This document shows positions 47,471 to 61,052 of a DNA stretch of 64,000 bases, one piece after another. Location: the NCBI RefSeq assembly GCF_037975245.1, contig NC_092563.1, forward strand, positions 26,786,960 through 26,850,959, in the 5' to 3' direction. The notes beneath the pieces are model-generated. The model saw only the letters and a list, made by a program, of their open reading frames with translations. It did no database searches and was not told the DNA's origin. Both the position numbers and the translations under genes were made by a program. The DNA is from Apostichopus japonicus (lineage: Eukaryota; Echinodermata; Holothuroidea; Aspidochirotida; Stichopodidae). Within the stretch, counting starts at the first letter, position 1. Every line of letters begins with the position of its first letter.

Positions 47471-48897
47471 TATTATAGATTATCACACAACTCATCTATC
47501 CCATCACTGGGAACATTGATGCGGATTTGCTACAGAGGGTCTTGGGAGTGGGAAGGGAAGGGAGAGCTATTGGGACCAAAAGGACAAAAGGATAAACTGT
47601 TGTGCAATTGGCCCACATGTAGGGATATTTGGAAGAACTTGATACGACATCTCTTTGTACAGAGATTATTATAATTTATACACATGCATGCGTAATTACC
47701 TAACGATGGAAATCCTTCAACTGTTCGAATGTTTCTAAAAGAAAGAGGTTGTAGATGGGACTGTCAGTTTAAAACACAGTCCGTTATATAGTGTGTTGAT
47801 AGATACTGGGTTAACGGGAATTAGTTCAAGAAACTTTGAAAATAGAGGGCATACTTCAACTTTATTTGTGCCAAAAAATATTAGCGGTCGCGAACAATTA
47901 CAGCTTCACAAGTTCAAACCACCAGTATATTAACAATAATAATGATAATAATATTTTAATAATATTTAAAAATGTGGAAGTTTCCCATTGGAGTGCAATT
48001 GGTTGGGGGGGGGGGGGGGGTGAGGATGTTAGGTCAAGAGTGGGATATTTGGAATCTCTGTGTTTGCTGAAATTGTCAGCATCCCTTACGGACATCGCTC
48101 ATATAGCTACACCACTGGTACAACCTCTGCGTTGGTGGAGGAGGATGACCGTTAAAGATACGTATCTGGAAGTCGTTCGGTTTCCTTTCAAACATGACAT
48201 TTTGTAATGTGTGTTCCTTTTTGTGCTTCATAACGCAAATGCGTGAAGCCCTCTATCGGACAATAGCTGACCTTCCGTAGCAGATTCGTTGCGAACTTCA
48301 TCATAAAGAGGAAACAAACCCTGCAATCATCATCTTTGGCATATCTGAAAGAGATAGTTGTGATGGCGAAATACTCCAAATAGCTTTGGAAAAAAGACAC
48401 CGTTTTTTTAGATATCCTAGCATAAATGTCGTGCCTAGGCGCCGCCATTTCGTAAATCCTGGATGTCATAGTGCTACGAGGATCTGAAACCTTCACTTTG
48501 TCTTTGTCTTGTGTTTTGAAATATTTTCAAGGTAAAATGTGAACAGTGTGGACACAGGCTGGAACCAATGTCATCAGTAGGTCATATTGCAAGGTTCATT
48601 ATGTTAGATACGAGCATTTTCAAAACCCAGATCCATTACAGAAAATAATCATTTCTATAGGTAAACAGATAAACGTAAGACCTGGAAGCACATGCGGCTC
48701 GATTATGTCATATTTAGACTCGATCAAGTGTCTAGTCTTGTATGTGAATGAACATTAAATCTGCGATACTTCCAAAATGAAAAAAAGACTGTTTCAGCTG
48801 TTTGGTGACGTTGGTAATGACATGTAGATGTCTCTATTAAATAGACCAATAAAGATTGTTTGGTTTGTATCTACTTTAATATTACATTACAGTTGCC
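47465..48897. other. Upstream region of gene D; no other gene recognised
   Basis: G run at 48004-48020. TTTTCAAG/GTAAAATG near 48531 could be the donor of a noncoding exon of gene D, by analogy with gene A (ACACAAG/GTAAGAT). No TATA box was assigned. Opposite-strand frames at 47836-48496 are not recognisable. Confidence 0.4.
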
Positions 48898-51490
48898 ATG
48901 GATATTCGTAATACCGTGCTGGTCGTGTGCTTATGCACTTTAGAGGGCGCTCACTGTTTATCTCTCGGCTTCGGTCTCGATTTTAATATACGGAACACTG
49001 ACTTCAACATTAAAGGTAAGTGCATAAAATGGCATTGACTATAATCCTACAAACCCATGTTACCATTAGCATGTTCTTGTATATATAACATTTTCGAATA
49101 TCATCCTACATATAGACTGATAAAGCGCTCCAACCAAATAGTTTGGTAGTCCTTAAATTGGCGGTGAAGTAAAACCCTTTCATGGCCCACCCTGTCCATA
49201 TATAGACGTTTAGATTGTGTTTTCCCTCTATGGTATATATGAAAACCTATTACAGGTAGCGTTACTGATTTGAGTAAACTCAAAGATCCTCACCCTGCCG
49301 GTGTTATTGTTTGCACCACCTGAGTGTCTGCAGAACATCTGTGCCCCCCCCCCCAACTTTTTTATATATATTTCGCCCCACACGTTGTTTGTTCATTGTC
49401 TCTTCAAACCTCGGCAAGGGGTCCACTCTTTTCTCTCTCCAAATAGTCCGGAAGTTTTTGTATAGCAGTGTTCATGAAGTATCCTTATCACTCATAATAT
49501 ATTCCCACCTTTCATTTTGCAAATATTTCAAATTTCAATCGCAACTGAAATTTATCAAGAAATTAAACAATTAACATATTATGATATTTTACAAAATATT
49601 TACTTATTCTTTTATAGCGTCCTCTGATTTTATTAACTCAGCCAGTGGTAGTCTACATTTCCAGTGTGTATATTTTTAACAAGTTGACCAATCATAGTTT
49701 CACGTTACTCTTTTGTTTTGGTTTTTCATCTCTCATCCTTTGGAGTTTGAATGCATCACAAACAATACCCTATTGACTTAGACCTAGATTGGGCAATGCA
49801 GGCATGAATCTGCTCGCATTATACGATATATATATAGCATGCACGAGTGTTTTTTGTTAGTTTTCTTAGACCCGTGACAAATATCTCTATTCCCTCTTTC
49901 TTCCTTTCTGTTCATTAATTTAGGGGAACGTTTCAACTGCACTGGCCGTCCGAATCAATTTCCATGTTTTGATGAAGACGATTCTTGCATTTTCATGTTT
50001 TTTTTCTGTGATACGATCATTGATTGCCCAAACGGTTTTGACGAAAACCCTTTCTTCTGTTCAAATGCCTGGCAAGGTTAGTTTCTTCGGTAATGAATTG
50101 CTGATGTATGTACAGGCGCGTAGCCAAGGGGGGGGGGGAGGGGCGACCGCCCCCACACTTGAGCATAACTTTTTGTACGTTTCTATGATATCGCTGGTAA
50201 TTTCAAAGTAGAAAATGCTTAGATGCAACTTGCAAGGCCCTGGGAAGTGCCATTTCCAGCGATCTGTGAGGCATTTTCGGCTAATATTTTCTTGTACGCT
50301 CCGCGCCAACTTATGGTGGCGCTACGCTTAAATAGTTTCCAATAGGTACCATAAGACACCGTAACTGATGGGTGGACTTGAAATAAGATGGAGTGAGGGA
50401 GGGGTGGGTGGTGGTAGGTTGAGCTTTATTTGTGTAGTCAAGTCAATTTGTATAACAGTTGAACGTAAAATTTCCAAATTACATTTTGATTTTATATTCA
50501 GATCATATTCATTATATCACTATGAGCTTGGCGAAGTGACTGGTGTTACATCTTCACTTTTATTTCGAAGAGGTTTTTCCAAACGTACGCAATAAAGAAA
50601 GTGCCATTTGTCATTACTAGTGGGAGGAGGCGCATGAGTCTCCTAACAAAATAGAAACAAAAACGTATTTTATCGATAGAAAACTAATTGAATAATCTGT
50701 AATACTAACAACGATCTGTGAAAATGCACTAAACACCTTACATGTATTTATTTGGTTCAGGCAGTCTTACAAAACCGTGCCAAGGGTATACTAACGTGTA
50801 ACAAATGGGAAACGTATTCGAGTAATGCTACTTCTATCCGGGATGCGGGGGAGGGGGGGGGGGAGGCTGTGGACTTTTGCTGAGATGGTGGTACCTCCTT
50901 CCTTAAAGAAACTTTCAAGACTACGACGATTGTATATATTTCATTAGTATCATAATACCATCATGGTACCATAATACTTCAAGTTTCTTTGGAAGTTGTG
51001 ATATGAAAGGGTTGGATAGTCGAGGGGTGGGGTGAGAGGGGGGGGGGGTGATTTGGTGGAAACTCATCTCCGATCCCTGATTTCCATTCCATGGAACCCA
51101 TACGATGCCACACCGGACACGATTGTTCCTCCCCTAACCCTATACTTCTCTGGGCTCCATGGGGTTTTCGAAATCCCCTCTGAATAGTAAATAACAATTG
51201 AATGATATTGTTCGGTACATGCATCTGGCAAAATGTTATTCTCATTTGTTGTTTTTTTTTATACTTCCTGTACAGAACGATGTCGGCTAGAAGAAGCAGA
51301 ACAAACGAAGCCTTTCGATCTCGCCTATTGTGAGAATGGCATGTGTATAACAGAGTGTGACGTATGTGATGGCAATTATCTTGATTGTACAGACGGCTCT
51401 GACGAAGACCCAGAACTCTGTAACTCGGACTCCAGGCCAACTATACAGGGCGACTGTTCACACTACTGGGAAGGATTCGATTTCCCTTAA
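48898..51490 (+). CDS. Gene D: secreted protein with two LDLa-like modules (161 aa)
   Basis: Coding exons are 48898-49015, 49924-50076 and 51276-51490, phase 1 junctions. The ATG sits in the same TTGCC-ATG context after an acceptor (ATTACAG) as in genes A and B. Exon 1 gives a hydrophobic leader (TVLVVCLCTL). Exon 2 (153 nt, same as A/B) is a six-cysteine LDLa-like module: FPCFDEDDSCIFMFFFC then DTIIDCPNGFDENPFFC. Exon 3 has the eight-cysteine module: ENGMCITECDVCDG, LDCTDGSDEDPELCNSDSRP, then GDC in the tail. It is very close to exon 3 of A/B, so this exon is the best conserved. Module 1 lacks the extra cysteine pair of A/B. Intron 2 contains hAT-MITE-like debris near 50115-50335. No convincing AATAAA lies within the first 100 bp after the stop. 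Confidence 0.87.
50115..50335. mobile_element. Degenerate hAT-MITE-like fragment in intron 2 of gene D
   Basis: GGCGCGTAGCCAAGG and a G run on the left, with GTACGCTCCGCGCCAAC and GGTGGCGCTACGC on the right, match the internal and terminal motifs of the 13500 family. Ends and duplication are not identifiable. Confidence 0.45.
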
Positions 51491-52233
<743 letters not shown>

Positions 52234-53065
52234 CAGTGGCGTCGCCAAGGGGGGCCAGGGGGGCACGTGCCCCCCTGGAAAACCTAGTGCCCCCCGAGTG
52301 CCCCCCCCATCTGAGATTTGGGTTGTTAAAAAAATATATGTATATTTTGTTATATTCAACTCCCATCATCTGAGTTGTTTTTTCATAAGGACAAAGAAGC
52401 ACAGTAATTCGTATTTTCTTCAAATGAGGTTGACAGGTTAGGAGCTGACGAAATGTGAGAATGTGAGGGTCCGCAGGCACCATACTTGCCTATGTTTGTG
52501 GACCCATATATTAACCCTGTTGTGTAGGGGGTGCAGAGGTCATTTGAGGTCAGATGCTTGTAGGAACAAATGGCGAATGTTCACACCTGCATACTGAGCC
52601 AAACTCGATGTGTGATCAAAGTTTGGATTGCATGGTGAGATCCCTGATAGGAGCTTATAACGATGCTGGAACCTATTACATCTTAATAGATAATGGGCGA
52701 AAACAAGAAGGACAAGAAAGGATTCGGGGGTCATGCACACATTAATTCAACAAATGTAGGTTCTATTGATAGGGTTAGGCATAATATCGACAGCATGTGG
52801 TTCATATCCTCTGCAAAATTCTGCGCGTTGTTAAAATCATTACCTCAAAAATAGCAATTTCTGGAGATATCTTCAGATCGAATTTAGCATCAAATGTGGC
52901 ACCATTTTGCATCTAGCCCATCCTCCGTATGCGAAATTTTCGGCACTCCCTCCCCTTAGACCCCTCCCCCGGACGGCGATCCGTATCCACCTAAGTGCCC
53001 CCCCCCCCATCAAATGCTGGTGCCCCCCTGTGCCCCCCAGACTGAAAAGTCTGGTGACGCCACTG
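52234..53065 (+). mobile_element. hAT-type MITE, CAGTGGCGTCGCC family
   Basis: Ends CAGTGGCGTCGCCA and TGGTGACGCCACTG are near-perfect inverted repeats. The 8-bp duplication is GGCCTGCT (52226-52233 and 53066-53073). The right part has the CTCCCCTTAGACCCCTCCCC block shared with 62516-62890. At 832 bp it is the longest of the family here but still lacks transposase. The small frames inside are not genes. Confidence 0.9.
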
Positions 53066-53073
53066 GGCCTGCT

Positions 53074-54047
53074 ATACGGCGTGCCCCAAGTATAGCACCA
53101 AATCAGTGCACAGAAAGTTAGATAATGGCCAATAATACGTGCGAACGTCAGCAAGCATGTAATGCACAACTACGGATCGAAGCAATCAAGAGTGAATGAC
53201 TGTTTCTAAATTAGACGGTATGAATCCCCAGACAAACACCTTTGAGCTGAGTTATTTTATTATTAGCACTCTAAAACTTGGGACAATATCCAGTCGAAAC
53301 CCTTCCCCAGTCCATAATCTATTTCTGGCACCAATGTTACCATGGAGATCACAGAAGAAGAGTACTGGTGTTATTCCCGTCATTTCTCAATGAAGGTAGA
53401 AAATAACCCTACTTGAAAGTTATACATGCGATTGTGTCACAATAACTTCCCCAAACGGAATGCATAAATTAATGTGTGGGAAGGTTGGAAAGGGAGTTGA
53501 TGTGGGGGTGGGGTATACGAGACTCCGAGGAGTATAAAGATAACAACTTTTATATAGTGGTGTTTGTGTAGGGCTTACGGTTATAGTGACTTGCTAGTTG
53601 GACAGGATATTAAGGTTTATGGGTGCCTTTTCAACTTTCCCGCCTTTCTTGTTTGTTGTCGTGGCGTATTTAGCAAGATACCTAAGCCCATGTAAGTTCA
53701 GGATTACACCTTACATACTCATGTGTGTCTCCACTATCCGTATAGGGGGTATAGATGTCTTGTCGTACCTACATGGAAGGAATTCATTGGATTAAAGAAC
53801 ACGGATTCTACACGGGTAAGTGAATGGATTTATTACATTGCATGTTGTCCATGAATTTAGCAGCAGCCGGATTTGATGAAAAAAGTATTTAGATTATTAT
53901 GTATCAAATGTATGGATTAAAGATACATTATGAAGTGAAGCATCATACTCCATTTGCACACTTGACCATCAAACCTGGCTCCTTATACAAAGGAACTAGG
54001 TTATAAACCATTGAACCATCTCGCTAGATCAGTATAGCTCGTATCCT
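53074..54047. other. Spacer and 3' region of gene E
   Basis: TTTATT at 53829-53834 is AATAAA on the minus strand, about 215 bp past the gene E stop, and is a candidate polyadenylation signal. The 65-codon frames at 53196 and 53598 are not recognisable. Confidence 0.5.
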
Positions 54048-57000
54048 CTATGGTGAACTGCGGATGGAGCGTTTGCGCTTTTTGTCGTAGGAGCCACAGC
54101 GTTCGGGATCAGGTTGGTTTTCGCCACAATCCGTTTCGTCTGATCCATCAGAGCAATCGATGTATTCTCCGTCGCATACGTCACACTCGGTGATACACAT
54201 ACCGTTATCACATTCAGCAACACTGAAAGGTTTCAGATCCTCCTCGCTATAAGCCTCTTCACATAACGCTATGAATTTTAAGACGATAGAATGGAAGTTA
54301 TTGAAAATTTTAAGATTTATTAGGTGTGGAATTTTGGGGGTGGGAGGGGGGGGGGCAACTATAAAGCCATCAGACATCATTGGACAATATGATTAAAAAA
54401 AAGGGTTTCTATACGACGAAATACTTCCCCAAAACAGCTAACAGCAATCAAATATCTGAATGTTTGATGTATATAGTATAGAAGATGCCATGTTGGTTTC
54501 TATGTTGCCTCACACATGAGAATGGATTATTGAGATAGTCTGTAGGCTATAATGTGAAATTATTGAGCTACATGAGTATTGAATGGTTTTCTGCATTTAG
54601 CACGAATCTGTTTCAGTTTTTGTTTCTGTGTGAGGGTGGGTGGGGTGTCTACATGCGTTTGTTTTGTATTGTTGACCGAGGACTTGAACGAAAGAATTCC
54701 AGATCCTCGGTATGGATTTCTTAAGAATCACCACGTCCTCGGAAGAATTCTATTGTGCATGTGGGGTATTGTTAAGGGTACGTGGATTTGAACAATGGAA
54801 AAGTACAATGGGGTCTTCGGTCTGAATGTAACTTAATAAACATATGTGCGTGTGTGTGCGTTTGTTTTTCTATCTGACCGAGGACTTGAACAAAAGAATT
54901 TCAGGTCCTCGGTTGTGATTTCTAAAGAATCACCAAGTCCTCGGAAGAATTATATTGTATGGGGTATTGTTAAGGTTAGGGTACATGGATTTGAACAATG
55001 GAAAAGTACAATGGGGTCCTCGGTTGGAATGAAACACAAACATGTATGGGTGTGTGTGTTATAACGATCGATCGGTTGGCTTCAAATGTTGCATCTACAA
55101 TGCGGCATTGAATGTGCTCTGTACTGCTGACATTGGTTTCAGGGTCAGCATTGCTTAAAATCATCCAGAAGATACAAATAGAAAAGGAAAGTATAGTTTC
55201 ATAACCATCACAGATTAACAAACTGGACTGCAGCGCCTAGACTGACCACAACCCGAGCCTGACTTTACCGTCGTGACCTAGTTTACGATAGTCGAGAAGA
55301 CTCCGCAGTTTATAACAACTGACCCCTCATCCGGCCCCGCCCCCACGTGGCGTAGGTTTAGTTATGTCGAGTCTCGATCAGTCTGCGGTTGGCTTTTAAG
55401 AATTATCCCCTCCCTCGCCCGCCCCGCCAAAACAGAATCAGAGGTTCGGATTCACCAAATAATCTATTGTGACCGCTCATAAACCTCTGTACAGGTCGCG
55501 ATACAGAAAATTGAAGATGTGTTAAGGGTCAACAGTCCAGTGGTGGGGTAGTCTGTACAGGTAGATCGAAACAAACTATCTTCGACGATTAAGTTTGTAA
55601 ACTCAGAAATAATGTAAGGTGGCTGGCTGTATGTGTAATACTCATGTCACTCTTCAAAGAGTTCATATTAACTTACATTTTTCTATAGATTTAAGTTTCC
55701 TTACCTTCCCATTCATCTTGACAACTTTGTTCATCTTCATCTTCATAATTATTGCAATCCAAAACACCGTCACATTCGTCATAGCCTGCATCAAGACATT
55801 CGTTGTCCCCGCAAATGAATAAAGATCCCTTCAAGTATAGCTGATATGCTTCATAATGGTTGCATTCCACAATCCATTGGCCGCCGTTCCCTACGAAAAA
55901 TTAGAAATAAATATACGTATATATATATACATATTTAAGATTTCAATTATATATATATATATATATATGGGTCTGTGTGTATGAGTGTGTTTTTTGATCG
56001 CTCAACGCGTTAAACTGAGTAACAACAACTATAGTGTTCTACTAGTCTCAACTAATTCTCTCACAGAAATGAGACGGTAATGCGGGGGTGGGGGGGGGGG
56101 GGGAAGAGGGAAGTGGTGTGGATGGAGATGGAACAAACACAATTGCCCTTTCTGCGTGGGATCCTACGATAGGCCTAAATGACACTGTCTTAACTTGGTA
56201 TATCCCATAGGTGTAGTCCTATCTCATATTTCAGGTTTCTGATGTTCTTCAGATTCACTTACAAAAACGCCGACCCACCCCCCCCCCTCCCCAGTAGGTC
56301 GGATATGTATTGACCTGTTTCTTACTATGTGTACAGTAGTTATCTAAGAATTGGGACCAAACGTTGAGTGTCATAAAACCTAAAATCAAAACTAAATCTC
56401 ATTTGAAACAAAACTTAAATTGAGGCATACTGATAAATAAAACTTGTGTGCCCGTCAAAATCAAGAAAGGTACAGGAAAATTAAAAGTTCAAGTAATTAT
56501 TAAACTGAAGGTTATTAGATAGCCTAAACACCTGTATACATACGTGGTTAATTTAATGGGATTTGTTACTTTAATGGGTATATAGGTTATTAGTATAAAT
56601 TGACCCTTCACATTTTAAGCAGTGTTAAAATAAGTGAAAAGTTTCACTTTCCTGGAAGTTCTGATGCCCTCAAGTACTTCCAGACACTGGATTGGAAAAT
56701 TCCTTTAGTCCATGGAGGTCAGACAAATGTTGAAGCCTGAGTTATTTTTTTAAATATTTTGTTACCATAAATGGACCTTTTAGCAGATTTAAGATGAAGG
56801 ATAGGGTTCTTGATCAGCTTTAACACATTTCCTACCGTGGGGGGGGGGGTGGCATTGGGGAGGGGAGAGGGTAGCGTTCGCGGCTATGATTTACATCTAG
56901 CCACAAACGAGCCATTGCCTCATCTCATTTATGATCATGATTATATTATCCCCATGGTAACGCCATTGCATAGTTCTTGTATTTACCGTATACATGTGTG

Positions 57001-57081
57001 GTCATACTTACTTAACCCATAACCCTCTGCACACGCAAGTGAACATCCTAGCAACCAGATAGCCATTTTAATTCCAGACAT
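54048..57081 (-). CDS. Gene E: secreted protein with two LDLa-like modules and basic C-terminus (158 aa)
   Basis: Minus-strand coding exons are 57081-57012, 55890-55705 and 54268-54048, phase 1 junctions. Exon 1 encodes a signal peptide (MAIWLLGCSLACA, cleavage before EGYG). A CCATAG acceptor three bases upstream of the ATG points to an earlier noncoding exon, as in gene C. Exon 2 is a six-cysteine LDLa-like module with SLFICGDNECLDAGYDECDG then LDCNNYEDEDEQSC; it is highly acidic and has the regular CDG-xx-DC spacing. Exon 3 is the family module: NGMCITECDVCDG, IDCSDGSDETDCGENQPDP, then ERC. The tail ends GSYDKKRKRSIRSSP, with a KKRKR site that a furin-type protease could cut. SDETDC changes the position of the sixth cysteine. 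The gene is opposite in orientation to its closest relative, C. Confidence 0.86.
55920..55968. repeat. (TA)n microsatellites in intron 1 of gene E
   Basis: Two short TA arrays separated by about 20 bp. Confidence 0.85.
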
Positions 57082-57307
57082 TTTCTATGGCAAAGAAAGA
57101 AACAGAAGAATAGGTTCAGACCTACAGAGGGAGAATATCTTTAAAAGTATTGTGCATTTAGTTTCCAACATTTGATTTCTGCTAGGCTATGCCAATAAGC
57201 CGTAGGCCCTAATCGTGGTTTCAAAAGCCAGATAGTATAATAATTGTAAGATGTCTTTTGGGTCCAAAAAAAAAATTGGTCAAAAAAATTAGAGTCCAAA
57301 AAATTGT

Positions 57308-57385
57308 CGGAACATAGAGACGTCGGAACATATAGAGACGTCGGAACATATAGAGACGTCGGAACATAGAGACGTCGGAACATAG
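57308..57385. repeat. Minisatellite of CGGAACATAGAGACGT units
   Basis: About five units of GTCGGAACATA(TA)GAGAC, alternating with and without an extra TA. The translated frame (DVSICSDVSIC) is an artefact. Confidence 0.85.
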
Positions 57386-57583
57386 GTGTAGTGAAATATA
57401 TTTTGCGTGTTTCCGTATTGTTGTCTGTTACATAAAATTTGGTGTAACTTGGTTTGACCATACCTCAAATTGTTCAGATTCAGCTGCATAATTATTCGCA
57501 CATTTTTGAACGAGGACCTTGCGTGATTGGCTTGTTGAACCCTCGTGATTTGTGTTATGTAATAAGTCCTATTCAATGTCCAT

Positions 57584-57585
<2 letters not shown>

Positions 57586-57620
<35 letters not shown>
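57586..57620. repeat. (TA)n microsatellite
   Basis: TA array upstream of gene E. Confidence 0.9.
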
Positions 57621-57626
<6 letters not shown>

Positions 57627-58377
57627 TTGGGCGCACACGGAAAAAGGACTATTGGCGTTGGTTGCGTCTAGCCAGGATACATAATTTTATAAAGATAACT
57701 TGCGAAATGGTTGGAAAGTAATGCCACGTAACCAATAATGCTGTTCGTAATAGGGACCAGTGGTGTCTTGATGTTCTCGATGTTAAAGGGCTAAAGAGGT
57801 ATTTTGGTGTTTATATATTATAAGTTAAATGCTTTCTTCGTGTGTGTTTGCTGGTTCATGTTTGTGCAATAGTGAAATTTGTGTAGTTTTATTTCTGCCA
57901 AAAAAAAACAAACTATAAACTATTAAACTATAAACTATTTTTGTATTTCGATAGTTTTACGGAGTCATGGAGTCATGCGACTGCGGAGTAAAATAAATTG
58001 CGGTGACTTCAACTTTTGTACGAATCCGTCCTCATTTTCGTCTTGCCACGACCGTTACAATATAGGGATGTCACCGTGGCCACGAGGGAAGGGTGTGGGA
58101 TCAGAAAGCTACATCAATATTGTCCCCACACACGACCCCAATTCCATACCCCACCTTAATGTTCTAACAGTTTTTTCTTTCTTTCAAATTTCAGCAAGAT
58201 AAAATTATTGACAAATCTCAGAAAGTTTCGTAATATTCCCGGAAACTGAGAAGGGTTATAAGGTTAGCTGCAGCTGAAAGTTTTCAGCTGAGCTATATAG
58301 AGATCGTGTGATTCTGCCGAAATTGATTCTGTGTCTATTTCAATGACTGCCATTTCGCCATTTTCATTCGATTTGGA

Positions 58378-58671
58378 TTACAATTTCACGATATTCACGA
58401 CCAGTATGCGTTTTGGTGTGAGTAGCAAAATTTCTTCCTTCTTAATTTTCCCATCATTTTGGGAAATAATTCCACCCGTGGGAGACTTGTTATTCAGGCT
58501 TCCTATGTATAGTTTGATGTCATTCTCTGTAAATAGGACTTCTTGGCAGATTTGCAATTGGAACTTTTCAACAGTTTGTGTGTGGAATACGGCATGTAAG
58601 AATAACCTATATATTGTTGGGGCCGTTTCCGATTTCTGTTCTTTAACGTTTCTCTGTGGTATACGTCGGTT
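58378..58671 (-). pseudogene. Unidentified open segment without start codon
   Basis: On the minus strand about 98 codons are open from a TAG (58672-58674) to a TAA (58378-58380). The sequence contains VEKFQLQICQEVLFTEND, KLYIGSLNNKSPTGG and KKEEILLLTPKRILVVN. The frame continues beyond the stop for about 35 codons (GEMAVIEIDTESISAESHD). It reads like protein and could be a decayed transposon gene. The opposite strand is open over a similar length (58331-58675), so chance cannot be excluded. I do not recognise the family. Confidence 0.3.
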
Positions 58672-58952
58672 CTAAACAAGTTGCAGGTCGTTCTACTATT
58701 GCATGGGTGCAATGTTCGTGATCAATTTTGAGTTAGCAAAATTAAAACGGGATATCCACAACATTTTAGCAGAGAATTATACTTTTTTAACGTTTTTCGT
58801 TCTTTTATTGCGAGAATGAAACCTACGAAGTGCATATAATGTTTTTTTTTAAATTTATTTTTGTTTGCATTGGGCATAGTTTATTACTAGTAATTTCAAC
58901 GATCTATTGCCTGAAATAAGTTCCTGACAGTGTTTCCAAAAAGGTAGATGCC

Positions 58953-59311
58953 CAGTGGTGGACCGTCCATACAGTCAAGGGCGGATGCCCCCCCCCCCCG
59001 ACGGACTCAAATGGACTGCTGGCGCCCTTTTCAGCTTTTTACCACTTTCAACTTATTAGCTATTATTGACTTTTTTATTGCGCTCTCATCTACCTATTGA
59101 CATTTGTCTCATTATCTGCAAATTAGCAAGGCCCGGAAAGGGTCATTTCCGGCGATCTTGGGAGTATCTTTACACAAACTATTTCTGTACGCTGCGCGCC
59201 AACCTGTGGTGGCGCTCCGCTTAGATAGTGTCGAAAGCGCCTCTACAGACCATTCGGTCTCGCCCACCCCCCCCCCCCACCCCACTGACCAAAACCCTTA
59301 GCTCCCCACTG
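58953..59311 (+). mobile_element. Decayed hAT-type MITE, CAGTGGCGGAGC family
   Basis: Matches 13500-13875 along its length, including GGCGCCCTTTTCAGC and GGTCATTTCCGGCGATCT, with diverged ends CAGTGGTGGACC and AGCTCCCCACTG. No target duplication remains (TAGATGCC versus CAGAAACC). Confidence 0.75.
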
Positions 59312-61052
59312 CAGAAACCAGGAAAGGAATGACACTGCTATCCCGTCTATATCTTATATTTTCGCACTAACAAATGGAAAAACTGCTTAGAAATAATGCC
59401 AATCAAAACAAATTTCTCAAAGAGAAGCTTAGCTGAGCTTCTGTAGCGGTGCTGATCTTGTTTCTATCTAGTAATGCAAAACAGTTGCAGTAAATTTCAA
59501 GCAATAAACGTTTTGTCACCTCTTTGTAAATTCCATTGAACTGAATGTGCAAAGAAAATAGTAGAAACATTCGAAAATGCAACTCGATTAAGAAGATGAA
59601 GAGTCGAGCAAAATGTTAAAACCTTGTTTATTGCATATTGGTTTAGTCTTTACTTATCTACGCAACTATGCATTGGTAACCAGAAGAAAAAAAATGTATA
59701 GGCAAGACTATGGAGGCAGGAAAAACATGAATGCAGAGCCAATAGTAAAACCAAAAGGGTTTTAACAAGGAAAACAAGCATCTTACAGAAAATTAATGTA
59801 GTAATTATGAAAACAATGAACTGTGTTATTTGTTAATTGTATACAATAGTGTTTCGCTTGGGTTAAGCTCGGTCTGACAGTCAAAATTATGCACATGAAA
59901 TTAATTGTAAACAGTTGTAAACGAAGTAATATCATTAGATAGACTTTTCATCGGCTAATAGCAGCCTGCCTGTACAAAAGCACTAATATTCTCTTTCCCG
60001 TTAGATTCACTGATAACTTGTCACCAAATTCGATTCTTCAGTTTTTACAGTTTCGAACCCCTTCCACCTCCCCCACCATCCGCTCCTCCCACAAAATAAT
60101 TACATGTAATGATCATAATAACTGTAGAAAGGTTGATCATATCCGCCCAGAATTCTTTATGTTAATAAGTATATATAGTTCTGGGTACATTCGCTTTGTG
60201 AGGGCCTACACTCTTGGTACATTGTTCTGAAATTAGCAGATAAAATCGACTGCATAATTGAACGTTTGTTGTGACCGAGAACAAGAAAGCTAATAACATT
60301 TTGTAACTATGCAATTACGTAAAAAAAAAATAGATAAACAAACAACAAAACATAATAAAAACACACGCACAATAAGAAATGTCAAAGCAGCTGCTTTACA
60401 TCACATAGTATGGTTACAAATAAAATCAAAACACAGGAAATGTTTTAAAGGGAATTAAAGACAATGTATTACTCTCTTTTCTTTTTATGCTGGGTTTTCT
60501 GTTTCTTCTCCTCGTAATAATCTTGATAAAGCTAGATAGATATGTTTACTTTCATGGTGAAGAATAAATTGCAATTTATTAATACCTATTATAATAACGT
60601 AAAAAGTATAGAAAATATGTAGCAGAATATATATCGTTTGGCCTCTATGCCTACCACGTGTGACTCTGTATTACAGCTTGCATCAAGAGAAATGAAAATA
60701 TGATAACGTAAAATAACGAAAATATAATATAGAATAATAAAAAAAAATAGAAAGAAAGACAATCCATATGAAACGAAATTACCATTTTCATGAAATCTGC
60801 AGGAAATCATTAGAAGAGAAACAATTATCCGCTGAAATGTATCAAAAATTCAATTAATACAGTGATCATAACAGCCCAGTTTAATCCTCTTACCTCAGTG
60901 ACATTGGATCGAATAGCTTGTAACCCCCTACCCTCCTCCCCCCCCCCCCCACCAAGTTCACCAAACGCAGTACATGCATGCTTCGTCTATTGATATTACC
61001 AATGTAAAATAGCAAGAAATATTGTAACCAACGTACGAAAAACAACATGTTA
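59312..61052. other. No gene recognised
   Basis: AT-rich sequence with short A runs and a C run near 60935. The frames at 60018 (+) and 60589 (-) lack recognisable domains. Confidence 0.5.

Larger units (their letters stand above)
57082..58377. other. Upstream region of gene E; no other gene recognised
   Basis: Holds a 17-19-bp minisatellite (57308-57385), a TA array (57586-57620) and an A run near 57900. The gene E promoter and any noncoding exon should lie here but could not be placed. Confidence 0.45.
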
